Source: Chloroflexota bacterium
GTDB taxonomy: Bacteria > Chloroflexota > Anaerolineae > Promineifilales > Promineifilaceae
Assembly (NCBI GenBank): GCA_024275635.1
Contig: JAJRYT010000236.1
Coordinates: 1 to 46,141, forward strand
DNA: 46,141 nucleotides
Direction: 5' to 3'
The notes under the pieces are model-generated. The model was not told the DNA's origin. It searched no databases and saw only the letters and a list, made by a program, of their open reading frames with translations. Below are positions 9,508 to 17,254 of this stretch, one piece after another; within the stretch, counting starts at the first letter, position 1, and each line of letters opens with the position of its first letter. Both the position numbers and the translations under genes were made by a program.

Positions 9508-9963
9508 ATGAAACTACACGATCTGCGCCCCAATCCTGGAGCAAAGAAAAAGCGCAAGCGAGTGGGTCGTGGTATTTCTGCCGGGCAAGGTAAAACTGCT
9601 GGGCGAGGTACCAAAGGGCAAAACGCCCGCAGCGGCGGAGGCAAAGGCGTCTACTTTGAAGGTGGACAATTACCTTTAGCGCGGCGTTTGCCCTACAAAC
9701 GCGGCTTCACCAATATTCGCAAGGTTTACTACAAACCAGTTAACCTGAAACAACTCGCAGAATTCGATTTTGATGGACTGGACGTGACCCCAGAAATCAT
9801 GGCCGCCGTCGGTCTCATCAAAAAAGAAACCGATCCCGTCGTCATCTTGGGCGATGGCGAGATTAGCACAGCGCTTGTCGTCAAGGCGCAGCGCTTTTCA
9901 GGATCAGCCAAAGCGAAAATCGAGGCAGCCGGCGGTACAGTAGAGGTACTTCCCCTTACATAA
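9508..9963 (+). CDS. rplO: 50S ribosomal protein L15
   Basis: A 151-residue L15 with the glycine-rich RNA-binding N-terminus ([20 protein letters not shown]) and [18 protein letters not shown]. It is a late-assembly 50S protein. It begins 2 bases after rpmD. Codon choice (CGC, AAA, ACC) differs visibly from the T-ending codons of rpsJ to rpsE. Confidence 0.96.
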   Translation: MKLHDLRPNPGAKKKRKRVGRGISAGQGKTAGRGTKGQNARSGGGKGVYFEGGQLPLARRLPYKRGFTNIRKVYYKPVNLKQLAEFDFDGLDVTPEIMAAVGLIKKETDPVVILGDGEISTALVVKAQRFSGSAKAKIEAAGGTVEVLPLT

Positions 9964-9972
9964 GCCTATGGG

Positions 9973-10001
9973 AGACTTGATAAACTAGATTCAAGTCTTT
10001 T
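9973..10001 (+). terminator. Hairpin with short T-run between rplO and secY
   Basis: AGACTTGA (9973-9980) and TCAAGTCT (9991-9998) form a perfect 8-bp stem with a 10-base loop, running into TTTT. It lies in the 53-base gap before secY and could reduce transcription into secY-adk. It is AT-rich and short, so only partial termination is likely. Confidence 0.45.
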
Positions 10002-10016
10002 CAACGGAGGAATACA

Positions 10017-11396
10017 ATGATCGAATCTGTACGGACTGCTTTTTCATTACCAGACCTTCGCAAGCGCATTCTATTTACTATTGGAATGTTGATAGTTTAC
10101 CGACTTGTAGCCAACATCCCTGTGCCTGGCGTTGATCTCCAAGCCTGGCTGGCCTTTACCAGTCAGCAAAGCGGCAACCAGGTAATAGACTTTTTGGATT
10201 TGTTATCCGGCGGCGCAGTACGAAACTTTTCGGTAATGGCAATGGGTGTGTATCCCTACATCACCGCTTCAATTATCATCCAGTTACTTACTCCCATCAT
10301 CCCCTACCTTGAGGAGATGCAATCCGAAGGCGAGTCTGGGCGCAACAAAATAAACCGTATTACTTACTATATCACGGTACCATTAGCATTTTTGAACGCT
10401 ATTGGACAGATAAGAATTGTTGGCTTTAGCCTGGGATCTACCGGTGGATTGGAACAAATTATGCCTAACTTTGGCTTTGCTTCGGCAAGCCAAGTTCTGC
10501 CCACGTTGACCACTTTGTTGGCAATGGTCGGCGGAACAATGTTTGCTATCTGGCTGGGCGAACTGATTACGGAAGACGGCATTGGTCAAGGGTTATCGTT
10601 GATCATTTTTGGCGGTATCATTACCCGTATTTTGCCTAATATGGCGCGTATATGGACACTTGATGATATAACGGCGCGGATTTTCACGATCACGGCTTTC
10701 ATCGTTCTCACTGCCTTGACTGTATTAGTCATTGTGATTATTCAGGAAGGACAAAGACGCATTCCTGTGCAATACGGCCGTCGTGTGCGCGGTCGTAAAG
10801 TTTATCAGGGACAGAGTAGTTTTGTACCCCTTAAAGTCAATACTGCCGGTATGATCCCCATCATCTTTGCCCAGTCCATCATGACATTCCCGCCGCTCAT
10901 CGCCAACTTCTTTGTTACCGGCAGTGGCAGCTTCATTGATAATTTGGCCCTATCCATAAGCACCTTTAGCGCCCAACTCGATCCCCGAACCTCACCGGGA
11001 GGCTTTGCCTTTTATTGGATCGTCTACTTTATAATCGTGGCTGGCTTTACCTTTTTCTATACCGACGTTATGGTGCAGCAGCAAAATTTGCCCCAAACAT
11101 TGCAGCGACAAGGCGGGTTCATCCCCGGTATTCGCCCAGGTAAACGAACAGCCGATTACATCACATCAGTTGTGCGGCGTATCACCTTTGTCGGGGCCAC
11201 ATTCCTGGGAATCATCGCCATCATGCCGGGCATTATGCAGCTCGCAGGCGTGATTTTGCGAATAGACGGCATTGAGCAAAGCGTTTTGGTGGTGAGTGGC
11301 TCTGGTCTCATCATTGTTGTCGGTGTTGTTATTGATACAATGCGGCAGCTAGAATCACAACTACTCATGCGTCATTACGAAGGGTTCGTTAAATGA
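10017..11396 (+). CDS. secY: Protein translocase subunit SecY
   Basis: A 459-residue channel subunit of the Sec translocon with about ten hydrophobic segments. Family marks include PGVDLQAW in TM1, the plug-region LLSGGAVRNFSVMAMGVYPY, RRIPVQYGRRVRG in the fifth cytoplasmic loop (SecA/ribosome contact) and QGGFIPGIRPGKRTADYI. GGAGGA precedes ATG 10017. Its stop overlaps the adk start by 4 bases (ATGA), so the pair is coupled. It works in the inner membrane with SecE and SecG, encoded elsewhere. Confidence 0.97.
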   Translation: MIESVRTAFSLPDLRKRILFTIGMLIVYRLVANIPVPGVDLQAWLAFTSQQSGNQVIDFLDLLSGGAVRNFSVMAMGVYPYITASIIIQLLTPIIPYLEEMQSEGESGRNKINRITYYITVPLAFLNAIGQIRIVGFSLGSTGGLEQIMPNFGFASASQVLPTLTTLLAMVGGTMFAIWLGELITEDGIGQGLSLIIFGGIITRILPNMARIWTLDDITARIFTITAFIVLTALTVLVIVIIQEGQRRIPVQYGRRVRGRKVYQGQSSFVPLKVNTAGMIPIIFAQSIMTFPPLIANFFVTGSGSFIDNLALSISTFSAQLDPRTSPGGFAFYWIVYFIIVAGFTFFYTDVMVQQQNLPQTLQRQGGFIPGIRPGKRTADYITSVVRRITFVGATFLGIIAIMPGIMQLAGVILRIDGIEQSVLVVSGSGLIIVVGVVIDTMRQLESQLLMRHYEGFVK

Positions 11397-12046
11397 CATA
11401 CGTCGTTTTAATGGGTGGCCCCGGAGCCGGCAAAGGCACACAAGCCAAGCGCTTGCGTAAAGAATTGGGGCTGCCGCAGATTGCAACAGGCGATTTATTT
11501 CGCGAAAACTTACGAAACGAGACAGAATTAGGCAAGCTGGCTCGAACATACATGGATGTGGGCGAGTTAGTTCCCGACGAAGTGACAGTGGCAATGGTCA
11601 AGGAGCGTTTGTCGCGCCCTGATTGCGCTAATGGCGCATTACTCGATGGATTTCCAAGAACCATTAACCAGGCCGATGCGTTACAAACCTTGTTAGCTGA
11701 GATGTGCGAAAAGGTTCATATTGCGCCATACATCCATGTCAACCCCGATATTCTGTTAAAGCGGTTGGCAGGACGTTGGACATGCTCCGACTGTGGACAT
11801 GTTTACCATGTATTGTTTAACCCGCCGCAACAGGCTGGGATCTGTGATATAGATGGCAGCCCACTGTACCAACGTGTCGATGATACAGAAGCAACTCAAA
11901 AACGCCGCATTGAAGTTTATTTTGAACAAACAGCGCCTTTATTAGATTATTATCGTGATAAAGAACTATTGGTCGAAATAAATGGAGAACAGTCAATTGA
12001 ACAGGTTCATGAAGACCTGGTTCAGGCGATAAGAAATACGGATTAG
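11393..12046 (+). CDS. adk: Adenylate kinase, zinc-lid type
   Basis: A 217-residue enzyme that interconverts ATP + AMP and 2 ADP. Visible motifs are the P-loop GGPGAGKGTQAK (residues 8-19), TGDLFRENLR, LLDGFPRT and the long LID domain. The LID carries CSDC and later CDID, the Cys-Cys-Cys-Asp zinc set of Gram-positive-type enzymes. secY-adk is a widely conserved pair. The usual downstream map and infA are missing here. The stop codon lies inside an inverted repeat described under the rpmJ leader. Confidence 0.97.
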   Translation: MTYVVLMGGPGAGKGTQAKRLRKELGLPQIATGDLFRENLRNETELGKLARTYMDVGELVPDEVTVAMVKERLSRPDCANGALLDGFPRTINQADALQTLLAEMCEKVHIAPYIHVNPDILLKRLAGRWTCSDCGHVYHVLFNPPQQAGICDIDGSPLYQRVDDTEATQKRRIEVYFEQTAPLLDYYRDKELLVEINGEQSIEQVHEDLVQAIRNTD

Positions 12047-12140
12047 GTGATTCACCTATAAAATATTAAAAATTCGATTGGACAAGATCGCAAGAACGTG
12101 GGACACTATAAGCTTGTGCCACGCATAGAACTTTGTCCAA
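12044..12140 (+). promoter_or_regulatory. Structured leader before the rpmJ-rpsM-rpsK-rpsD-rpoA run
   Basis: The 171-base gap between adk and rpmJ holds no gene. It shows TAGGTGA-T-TCACCTA (12044-12058), a 15-base inverted repeat over the adk stop, then an AT-rich stretch with TATAAA. After that comes a nested structure: TTGGACAA (12078-12085) pairs with TTGTCCAA (12133-12140), enclosing CGTGG..CAC (12097-12106) paired with GTGCCACG (12116-12123). The position is that of the alpha-operon leader, which S4 represses in E. coli. Autoregulation here is inferred from position and pairing only. Confidence 0.4.
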
Positions 12141-12217
12141 CAGAATTAATACAGCGCTTGCATAAAAACATACCAGGCCAAGAGTCTGACATGGATGTAA
12201 GCCAGGAGTAAATAACG

Positions 12218-12331
12218 ATGAAAGTATCGGCATCTGTAAAACGTCGTTGCCCGAAATGCAAAATTATTAAACGGAAAGGTGTTGTGCGTGTGATTTGTGT
12301 CGATCCGAATCATAAGCAGCGTCAAGGATAA
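12218..12331 (+). CDS. rpmJ: 50S ribosomal protein L36
   Basis: A 37-residue zinc-type L36 starting [16 protein letters not shown]11, C14, C27 and H32 make the zinc site. The ATG at 12218 follows CAGGAG at 12203-12208. It heads the alpha-operon group, 6 bases before rpsM. Confidence 0.96.
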   Translation: MKVSASVKRRCPKCKIIKRKGVVRVICVDPNHKQRQG

Positions 12332-12337
12332 GGAATT

Positions 12338-12718
12338 ATGGCTCGTATTGCTGGTGTTGATATTCCCCGTAATAAGCGGGTTGAGATTAGTTTAACTTAT
12401 ATCTATGGCATTGGACGAACATCCAGCCAGAAGATTTTGACTGAATCGGGCGTGAATCCGGACACACGTGTCCAGGATTAGTCTGAAGCAGAGGTGACAA
12501 GCCTGCGACAGATTATTGGCCGGGACTTTATTGTCGAGGGTGATTTGCGCCGCGAGACGGCGATGAATATCAAGCGATTAACAGAAATTGGTTGTTATCG
12601 TGGTGTGCGTCACCGGCGACATTTACCGGTGCATGGCCAGCGGACGAAAACGAATGCCCGCACGCGCAAAGGCCCCAAGAAGACGGTTGCTGGACGTGGC
12701 CGGCGTAAAGGGAAGTAA
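12338..12718 (+). pseudogene. rpsM: 30S ribosomal protein S13, interrupted by an in-frame TAG
   Basis: The frame from ATG 12338 encodes a full S13: [32 protein letters not shown], then after the break [30 protein letters not shown] and a basic tail. Codon 48 (12479-12481) is TAG, between RVQD and SEAEV. Most S13 proteins have leucine here, so a single T-to-A change of TTG would explain it. Nothing else in the frame is damaged. S13 is near-essential, so a sequence error, a suppressor tRNA or a second copy elsewhere are the main explanations. A GTG at 12494 could restart only the C-terminal half. Confidence 0.9.
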
Positions 12719-12785
12719 TGATGCCATTTTATTCGATGTTGGGCAAATAAGCGGCTTGACATTGATTACGCTGTAAGGAGTAGAA

Positions 12786-13178
12786 ATGGGACGCAGAAGA
12801 CAATCGCAATCACGTAGAAAAGCAAAAAAGATGGTGCCGAGAGGACAGGCCCATATTTATGCTACATTCAACAATACGATTGTGACGATTACTGATTTGA
12901 ATGGGAATACAATTGCCTGGGCTACCGCAGGAACGTCTGGTTTTAAGGGGTCGCGTAAAAGCACTCCCTATGCCGCCCGTTTGGCTGGCCGTGATGCGGC
13001 AAAAACAGCCCAAGATCATGGAATGCAAGAGATCGAAGTAATTGTAAAGGGACCGGGGCCAGGACGTGAGTCGGCCATCCGTGCCTTGCAAGCTTCTGGC
13101 TTAAGAGTGACGGCGATTCGGGATATTACGCCTGTGCCGCATAATGGCTGCCGCCCGCCCAAGAAGCGCCGCGTGTAA
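12786..13178 (+). CDS. rpsK: 30S ribosomal protein S11
   Basis: A 130-residue S11 with [31 protein letters not shown] and the C-terminal [20 protein letters not shown]. It forms the 30S platform near the mRNA exit. AAGGAG precedes ATG 12786. It follows the interrupted rpsM by 67 bases and is itself intact. Confidence 0.97.
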   Translation: MGRRRQSQSRRKAKKMVPRGQAHIYATFNNTIVTITDLNGNTIAWATAGTSGFKGSRKSTPYAARLAGRDAAKTAQDHGMQEIEVIVKGPGPGRESAIRALQASGLRVTAIRDITPVPHNGCRPPKKRRV

Positions 13179-13245
13179 AATAGTTTGTTGGTTTTGCTGC
13201 CGATAGGCGGTAATTTTAGTTCGATTTTTTATAATTTTATTAGTT

Positions 13246-13286
13246 GCGAGAGGGAAGAAAGGTTGCCACACCTGTAAACCTCTCGC
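13246..13286 (+). promoter_or_regulatory. Stem-loop in the rpsD leader
   Basis: In the 133-base gap between rpsK and rpsD, GCGAGAGG (13246-13253) and CCTCTCGC (13279-13286) form a perfect 8-bp stem. It encloses a smaller AGGT/ACCT stem at 13260-13273. It lies 16 bases before the rpsD binding site. In several bacteria S4 binds a leader structure ahead of its own gene; that role here is inferred. Confidence 0.4.
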
Positions 13287-13311
13287 TTCATGCTGATAAT
13301 TGGAGGTTAAG

Positions 13312-13950
13312 TTGGCAAGGTATACTGGACCGGTGTGTAGGCTTTGTCGCCGTGAGGGCGAGAAGTTGTTTTTGAAGGGGTCGCGTTGTATGACCCCGAA
13401 ATGTTCTTTTGAGCGTCGCTCTTATCCACCTGGACAACATGGGCGGGAAAAGCAGTTCCGGCGGGGGCGTGCTTCGGATTATTTGTTGCAGTTGCGTGAA
13501 AAACAGAAGGCCCGCCGTATTTATGGCCTAATGGAACGGCAGTTTAGCCAGTATTTTAAACGGGCTGAACAACGTTCTGGTTTGACTGGCGCGAATCTGT
13601 TAGCGATCTTGGAAAGCCGGTTGGATAATGTTGTGTATCGCCTGGGGATGGCTAGTTCACGGGCGCAGGCACGACAGTTGATTGGTCATGGACACATTGT
13701 GTTAAACGGCCGTAAAACAAATATTCCTTCTGCGCTTGTTTCATCGGGCGACATGATTTCTGTGCGCCCAGAGAGCAACCGGAAAATTTATTTTAAGACC
13801 CTGCGGCAAGAGTTGGACGATCGGCAAGTGCCGCGTTGGTTGTCTTTGGACGCAGGCGATTTGTCGGCGAAGGTATTGAACTTACCTGTTCGTGATGATA
13901 TTGATGTATCATTAAACGAACAGTTGATTGTTGAGTACTACTCCCGCTAA
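13312..13950 (+). CDS. rpsD: 30S ribosomal protein S4, zinc type
   Basis: A 212-residue S4. It starts [19 protein letters not shown] with zinc cysteines C9, C12, C26 and C31, and carries an S4 RNA-binding domain ([33 protein letters not shown]). The start is TTG at 13312 behind GGAGGT at 13302-13307; the TTG at 13300 overlaps that site and is rejected. S4 nucleates 30S assembly and is a candidate autoregulator of this operon. Confidence 0.95.
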   Translation: MARYTGPVCRLCRREGEKLFLKGSRCMTPKCSFERRSYPPGQHGREKQFRRGRASDYLLQLREKQKARRIYGLMERQFSQYFKRAEQRSGLTGANLLAILESRLDNVVYRLGMASSRAQARQLIGHGHIVLNGRKTNIPSALVSSGDMISVRPESNRKIYFKTLRQELDDRQVPRWLSLDAGDLSAKVLNLPVRDDIDVSLNEQLIVEYYSR

Positions 13951-14002
13951 TTATCTGGATCGTTTCTACTTAATATTTAAGTAATTGAGGGAGGTAACGA
14001 CG

Positions 14003-14971
14003 TTGGCTATGAATCTTATCTTGCCGAAAATTGAAAGTACCGCCATGTCACAAGAATATGGTCGGTTTATTATTGGGCCTTTGGAAAGAGGCTATGGCAC
14101 GACGGTTGGCAATTCCTTGCGCCGCGTGTTATTGGCTTCTTTGCCGGGGGCAGCTGTGACATCTATTCGGGTTATGGACGTACCGCATGAGTTTTCGGCC
14201 ATTCCCCATGTGCGTGAAGATATGATGCGTCTCATTCTGCATATTAAACAACTGCGCTTGAAATTGCACGATACGGATACGGCACGCATGCGTTTAGAGG
14301 TACATGGCGCGGGCACTGTAACGGCCGCCGACTTGCAAGTTCCAGCAGAGGTAGAAATCATTAATCCTGATTTGTACTTGTTTACAGTTGACTCGGATGA
14401 TGCCTTTTTGGAAATCGAAATGACGGCCGAAACTGGGCGCGGCTATTCCCCGGCTGAAGAACGGGGACGGTTACCCATTGGCGAACTGCCGGTGGATGCC
14501 ATTTTTAGCCCCATTCGCCGAGTTGGCTATGATGTTGAGAAAACACGTGTGGGGCAGGCGGCCGATTATGATCGTGTCGTGATGCAGATTTGGACGGATG
14601 GGTCCATTAAGCCAGAGGATGCCTTGGCCCAATCTGCCCAGGTCATGATGCAATATCTGCGGCCAATTGCTGGTGTGAGTGAAGAGACATTCCTGCCGGT
14701 TGAAGAGGAAGTAGAAGAAGAAGGCACGATTCCGAATGAGATATATGACACGCCCATTGAACAGTTGGATTTGAGCGTTCGCGTTTTTAATTCCCTAAAG
14801 CGTACTGGCATCACGAAGGTTGGTGAGATGCTGGATATGCTGGATCGGGGGGAAGAAACGATGTTAGCCATCCGGAACTTCGGTGAAAAATCGTTGGATG
14901 AGCTAAAAACACAGCTGCGTACTAAGGGATTTTTATTGGACGCTGAACCTGGTTATGAGGCCGAGGCTTAA
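14003..14971 (+). CDS. rpoA: DNA-directed RNA polymerase alpha subunit
   Basis: A 322-residue alpha subunit. The N-terminal domain carries GRFIIGPLERGYGTTVGNSL and RRVLLASLPGAAVTSI, used for dimerisation and beta/beta-prime assembly. An acidic linker (PVEEEVEEEGT) joins the C-terminal domain with IEQLDLSVRVFNSLKRTGI, which binds UP elements and activators. TTG 14003 was chosen because GAGGGAGGT lies 8 bases upstream; ATG 14009 is possible. The stop TAA overlaps an ACGGCCGT octamer. Confidence 0.96.
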   Translation: MAMNLILPKIESTAMSQEYGRFIIGPLERGYGTTVGNSLRRVLLASLPGAAVTSIRVMDVPHEFSAIPHVREDMMRLILHIKQLRLKLHDTDTARMRLEVHGAGTVTAADLQVPAEVEIINPDLYLFTVDSDDAFLEIEMTAETGRGYSPAEERGRLPIGELPVDAIFSPIRRVGYDVEKTRVGQAADYDRVVMQIWTDGSIKPEDALAQSAQVMMQYLRPIAGVSEETFLPVEEEVEEEGTIPNEIYDTPIEQLDLSVRVFNSLKRTGITKVGEMLDMLDRGEETMLAIRNFGEKSLDELKTQLRTKGFLLDAEPGYEAEA

Positions 14972-15030
14972 CGGCCGTTTTTAGACAACAAGACCTGGTT
15001 GAAAAAATCAGGGTAGCACGAGGTTTTATT

Positions 15031-15459
15031 ATGCGACATCGAGTAAGTGGTCGTAAATTGGGACGTGACAAGAGTCACCGTAATGCACTGCGAAAAAACC
15101 TGATCGCAGACATGATTTGCCACGAGCAAATCTACACAACGGAAGCTAAAGCCCGGATGTTGCGACCAGCGACAGAAAAAATAATCACCCTGGCCAAACG
15201 AGGCCTGGCAAAAGGGATTGATAACCCGTCTGCCGAAGTCCATGCCCGCCGCTTGGCCGCCGCTCGCTTGCCGCGCTATCGCGTGGCGGAAGATGAAGAC
15301 GGTTATACTGAAGATGTTGACGTGGTTAAAAAACTCTTTGGAGAGATTGCGCCACGTTTTGCTGAGCGGAATGGCGGTTACACCCGCATGATCAAAGTGG
15401 GTAAACGCCCTGGCGATAATGCCGATATGGCAATCTTGATGTTGCTTGATGAGGAGTAA
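15031..15459 (+). CDS. rplQ: 50S ribosomal protein L17
   Basis: A 142-residue L17 starting MRHRVSGRKLGRDKSHRNAL with the conserved tail RNGGYTRMIKVGKRPGDNADMAILML. Residues 75-110 are a longer acidic insert than in E. coli L17 (EDEDGYTEDVDVVKKL). It sits at the tunnel exit and ends the alpha operon proper. Confidence 0.96.
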   Translation: MRHRVSGRKLGRDKSHRNALRKNLIADMICHEQIYTTEAKARMLRPATEKIITLAKRGLAKGIDNPSAEVHARRLAAARLPRYRVAEDEDGYTEDVDVVKKLFGEIAPRFAERNGGYTRMIKVGKRPGDNADMAILMLLDEE

Positions 15460-15462
15460 TGA

Positions 15463-16218
15463 TTGCCGCGCTATAAGGCCCTGATCGAATATGATGGGAC
15501 AGCTTACTTTGGTTTTCAGCGTCAGCGCCCAGAACATCCCACCATACAGGGTGAATTAGAAAAAGCGCTCAATCATCTGGTTCTTCAACCAATATCCGTC
15601 ATTGGCGCCGGTAGGACAGACAGCGGCGTTCATGCAGTTGGTCAGGTTGTTTGTTTTGACATAGATTGGCGGCACGATACACAAGCATTACAACGCGCTG
15701 TCAACGCTAATTTACCGGCCGACATTGTAATTTTACAACTCAATCAGGTATCATCACCGTTTCACCCACGGTTTGACGCTCGGCGTCGCGCCTACACGTA
15801 TCGCATTTACTGTGCGCCTGTACGCAGCCCCGTTCGCCGGCTAAACAGCTGGCATGTACGCCAATCGCTTGACGTGGGAAAAATGAACCAAGCTGCGCAG
15901 CATCTTGTAGGGCGGCATAACTTTGCTACTTTTGGTCAGCCGCCGCAAGGCCAAAAGTATGTGCGTGAGGTTTTCAAGGCTGAATGGCGACAAGATGGCG
16001 ATTTTATTAAATTTGACATTGAGGCTAATGCTTTTTTATACCGAATGGTCCGTAGTTTGGTTGGCAGTTTGAAATTAGTAGGAGATGGTACCTGGAATGT
16101 AGAGAATTTTGTGAGCGCGTTCCGCAGCTGTGATCGCAGCCGATCGGGCACGGTAGCTCCGCCGCAAGGTCTTTACCTGGTTTCTGTAACATATGGGGAT
16201 TTAGAGACTGGAGAGTAG
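15463..16218 (+). CDS. truA: tRNA pseudouridine(38-40) synthase TruA
   Basis: A 251-residue enzyme that converts uridines 38-40 of the anticodon stem-loop to pseudouridine. The catalytic Asp53 lies in GAGRTDSGVHA; IEYDGTAYFGFQRQ and the NAFLYRMVRSLVG motif are also present. The start is TTG 15463, 3 bases after rplQ; an overlapping ATG at 15459 runs into a stop after five codons. truA followed by rplM-rpsI is a recurrent order in Gram-positive-like ribosomal clusters. Confidence 0.95.
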   Translation: MPRYKALIEYDGTAYFGFQRQRPEHPTIQGELEKALNHLVLQPISVIGAGRTDSGVHAVGQVVCFDIDWRHDTQALQRAVNANLPADIVILQLNQVSSPFHPRFDARRRAYTYRIYCAPVRSPVRRLNSWHVRQSLDVGKMNQAAQHLVGRHNFATFGQPPQGQKYVREVFKAEWRQDGDFIKFDIEANAFLYRMVRSLVGSLKLVGDGTWNVENFVSAFRSCDRSRSGTVAPPQGLYLVSVTYGDLETGE

Positions 16219-16297
16219 CGATTATAGACTGTATAACCTTTCTCTAGTCACCAATTTCCTGTCACCAATCTCCAATCTCTGATTGGGAGAAAACGGT

Positions 16298-16720
16298 ATG
16301 AAAACTTTTGTGACAAAACCGGCAGAAGTAGAACGAAGCTGGTATGTGATTGATGCCGAAGGTCAAACATTGGGACGGTTGGCAACACAAATCGCAGTGC
16401 TTTTACGTGGGAAACATAAGCCCATTTATAGTCCATCAGTGGATTGTGGTGATTATGTGGTTGTTATAAATGCCGAGAAGATTCATGTGACGGGTCGTCG
16501 CCTGGATCAGAAGATGTATTATCGTCATTCGGGTTATCCGGGCGGGTTAAGTCAAATTAGCCTTCGCCGTCAGTTGGAATTGTATCCGACCCGCGTCATA
16601 GAAGCGGCGGTGCGCGGTATGCTGCCCAAGAATAAATTGGGGCGGAAGATGTTCAAAAAGCTAAAGGCTTATGCCGGGCCAGATCATCCACACCAGGCGC
16701 AGCAGCCGGTGGCGAAGTAG
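16298..16720 (+). CDS. rplM: 50S ribosomal protein L13
   Basis: A 140-residue L13 with [18 protein letters not shown], the central [20 protein letters not shown] and [25 protein letters not shown] 16298 follows GGGAGA. The 79-base gap after truA holds a degenerate repeat in which GTCACCAAT occurs twice. Confidence 0.96.
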   Translation: MKTFVTKPAEVERSWYVIDAEGQTLGRLATQIAVLLRGKHKPIYSPSVDCGDYVVVINAEKIHVTGRRLDQKMYYRHSGYPGGLSQISLRRQLELYPTRVIEAAVRGMLPKNKLGRKMFKKLKAYAGPDHPHQAQQPVAK

Positions 16721-16735
16721 ATTTAGGAGAGAGCG

Positions 16736-17143
16736 ATGGAAGAAGCAAGACGTTACTATGAAGGGATTGGCCGCCGGAAACATGCCTCTGCCCGTGTGCG
16801 TATTTATCTTGATGAGGATAGCACGGGAAGTTTTACGGTTAATGACAAAGATGTTAAGGATTATTTCCCGCGCTTTGGCGATCATATCATTTTGACCGGC
16901 CCGTTGACGGACACGGAGATGGAAGGCAAGGTGGATATTACTGTACACATTGAAGGTGGCGGTATCACCGGTCAGACGAGCGCTGTACGTTTGGGCCTGG
17001 CTCGTGCATTGGTGAAATATGATGAAGATATGCGCGGTGTTTTGCGGGCAAATGGGCATCTAACGCGAGACGGCCGTATCAAGGAACGCAAGAAGCCAGG
17101 TTTGAAACGGGCGCGTAAGGCTCCGACTTACACGAAGCGTTAA
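16736..17143 (+). CDS. rpsI: 30S ribosomal protein S9
   Basis: A 135-residue S9. It carries RYYEGIGRRKHASARVRIYL near the start, GGGITGQTSAVRLGLARALV in the core and the C-terminal KKPGLKRARKAPTYTKR tail that touches P-site tRNA. The final SKR motif of many bacteria is TKR here. It lies 15 bases after rplM with GGAGAG as binding site, and ends the ribosomal block. Confidence 0.96.
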   Translation: MEEARRYYEGIGRRKHASARVRIYLDEDSTGSFTVNDKDVKDYFPRFGDHIILTGPLTDTEMEGKVDITVHIEGGGITGQTSAVRLGLARALVKYDEDMRGVLRANGHLTRDGRIKERKKPGLKRARKAPTYTKR

Positions 17144-17208
17144 GTTTCAGCCTTATTTTGATGAAACGCGAAGTGTGAAACGTGATGAATTCTTTCACGT
17201 TTCACGCA

Positions 17209-17235
17209 GGGCGAGTCTATGTACTCGCCCTTTTT
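17209..17235 (+). terminator. Rho-independent terminator after rpsI
   Basis: GGGCGAG (17209-17215) and CTCGCCC (17224-17230) form a perfect 7-bp GC-rich stem with an 8-base loop, followed by TTTTT. A second inverted repeat just upstream (GTGAAACGTGA, then TTCACGTTTCAC) may add to it. This closes the ribosomal run before the mazG-like gene. Confidence 0.85.
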
Positions 17236-17254
17236 GCTTTTAGAGGTATAGCTG

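Noticed and set aside
12756..12761. TTGACA before rpsK as an internal promoter
   Set aside because: A -10 box at normal spacing would fall on the ribosome binding site and start codon, and none is present.
14968..15537. 189-codon minus-strand frame opposite rplQ and truA
   Set aside because: It is antisense to two certain genes, shows no family resemblance, and looks like a chance opening.
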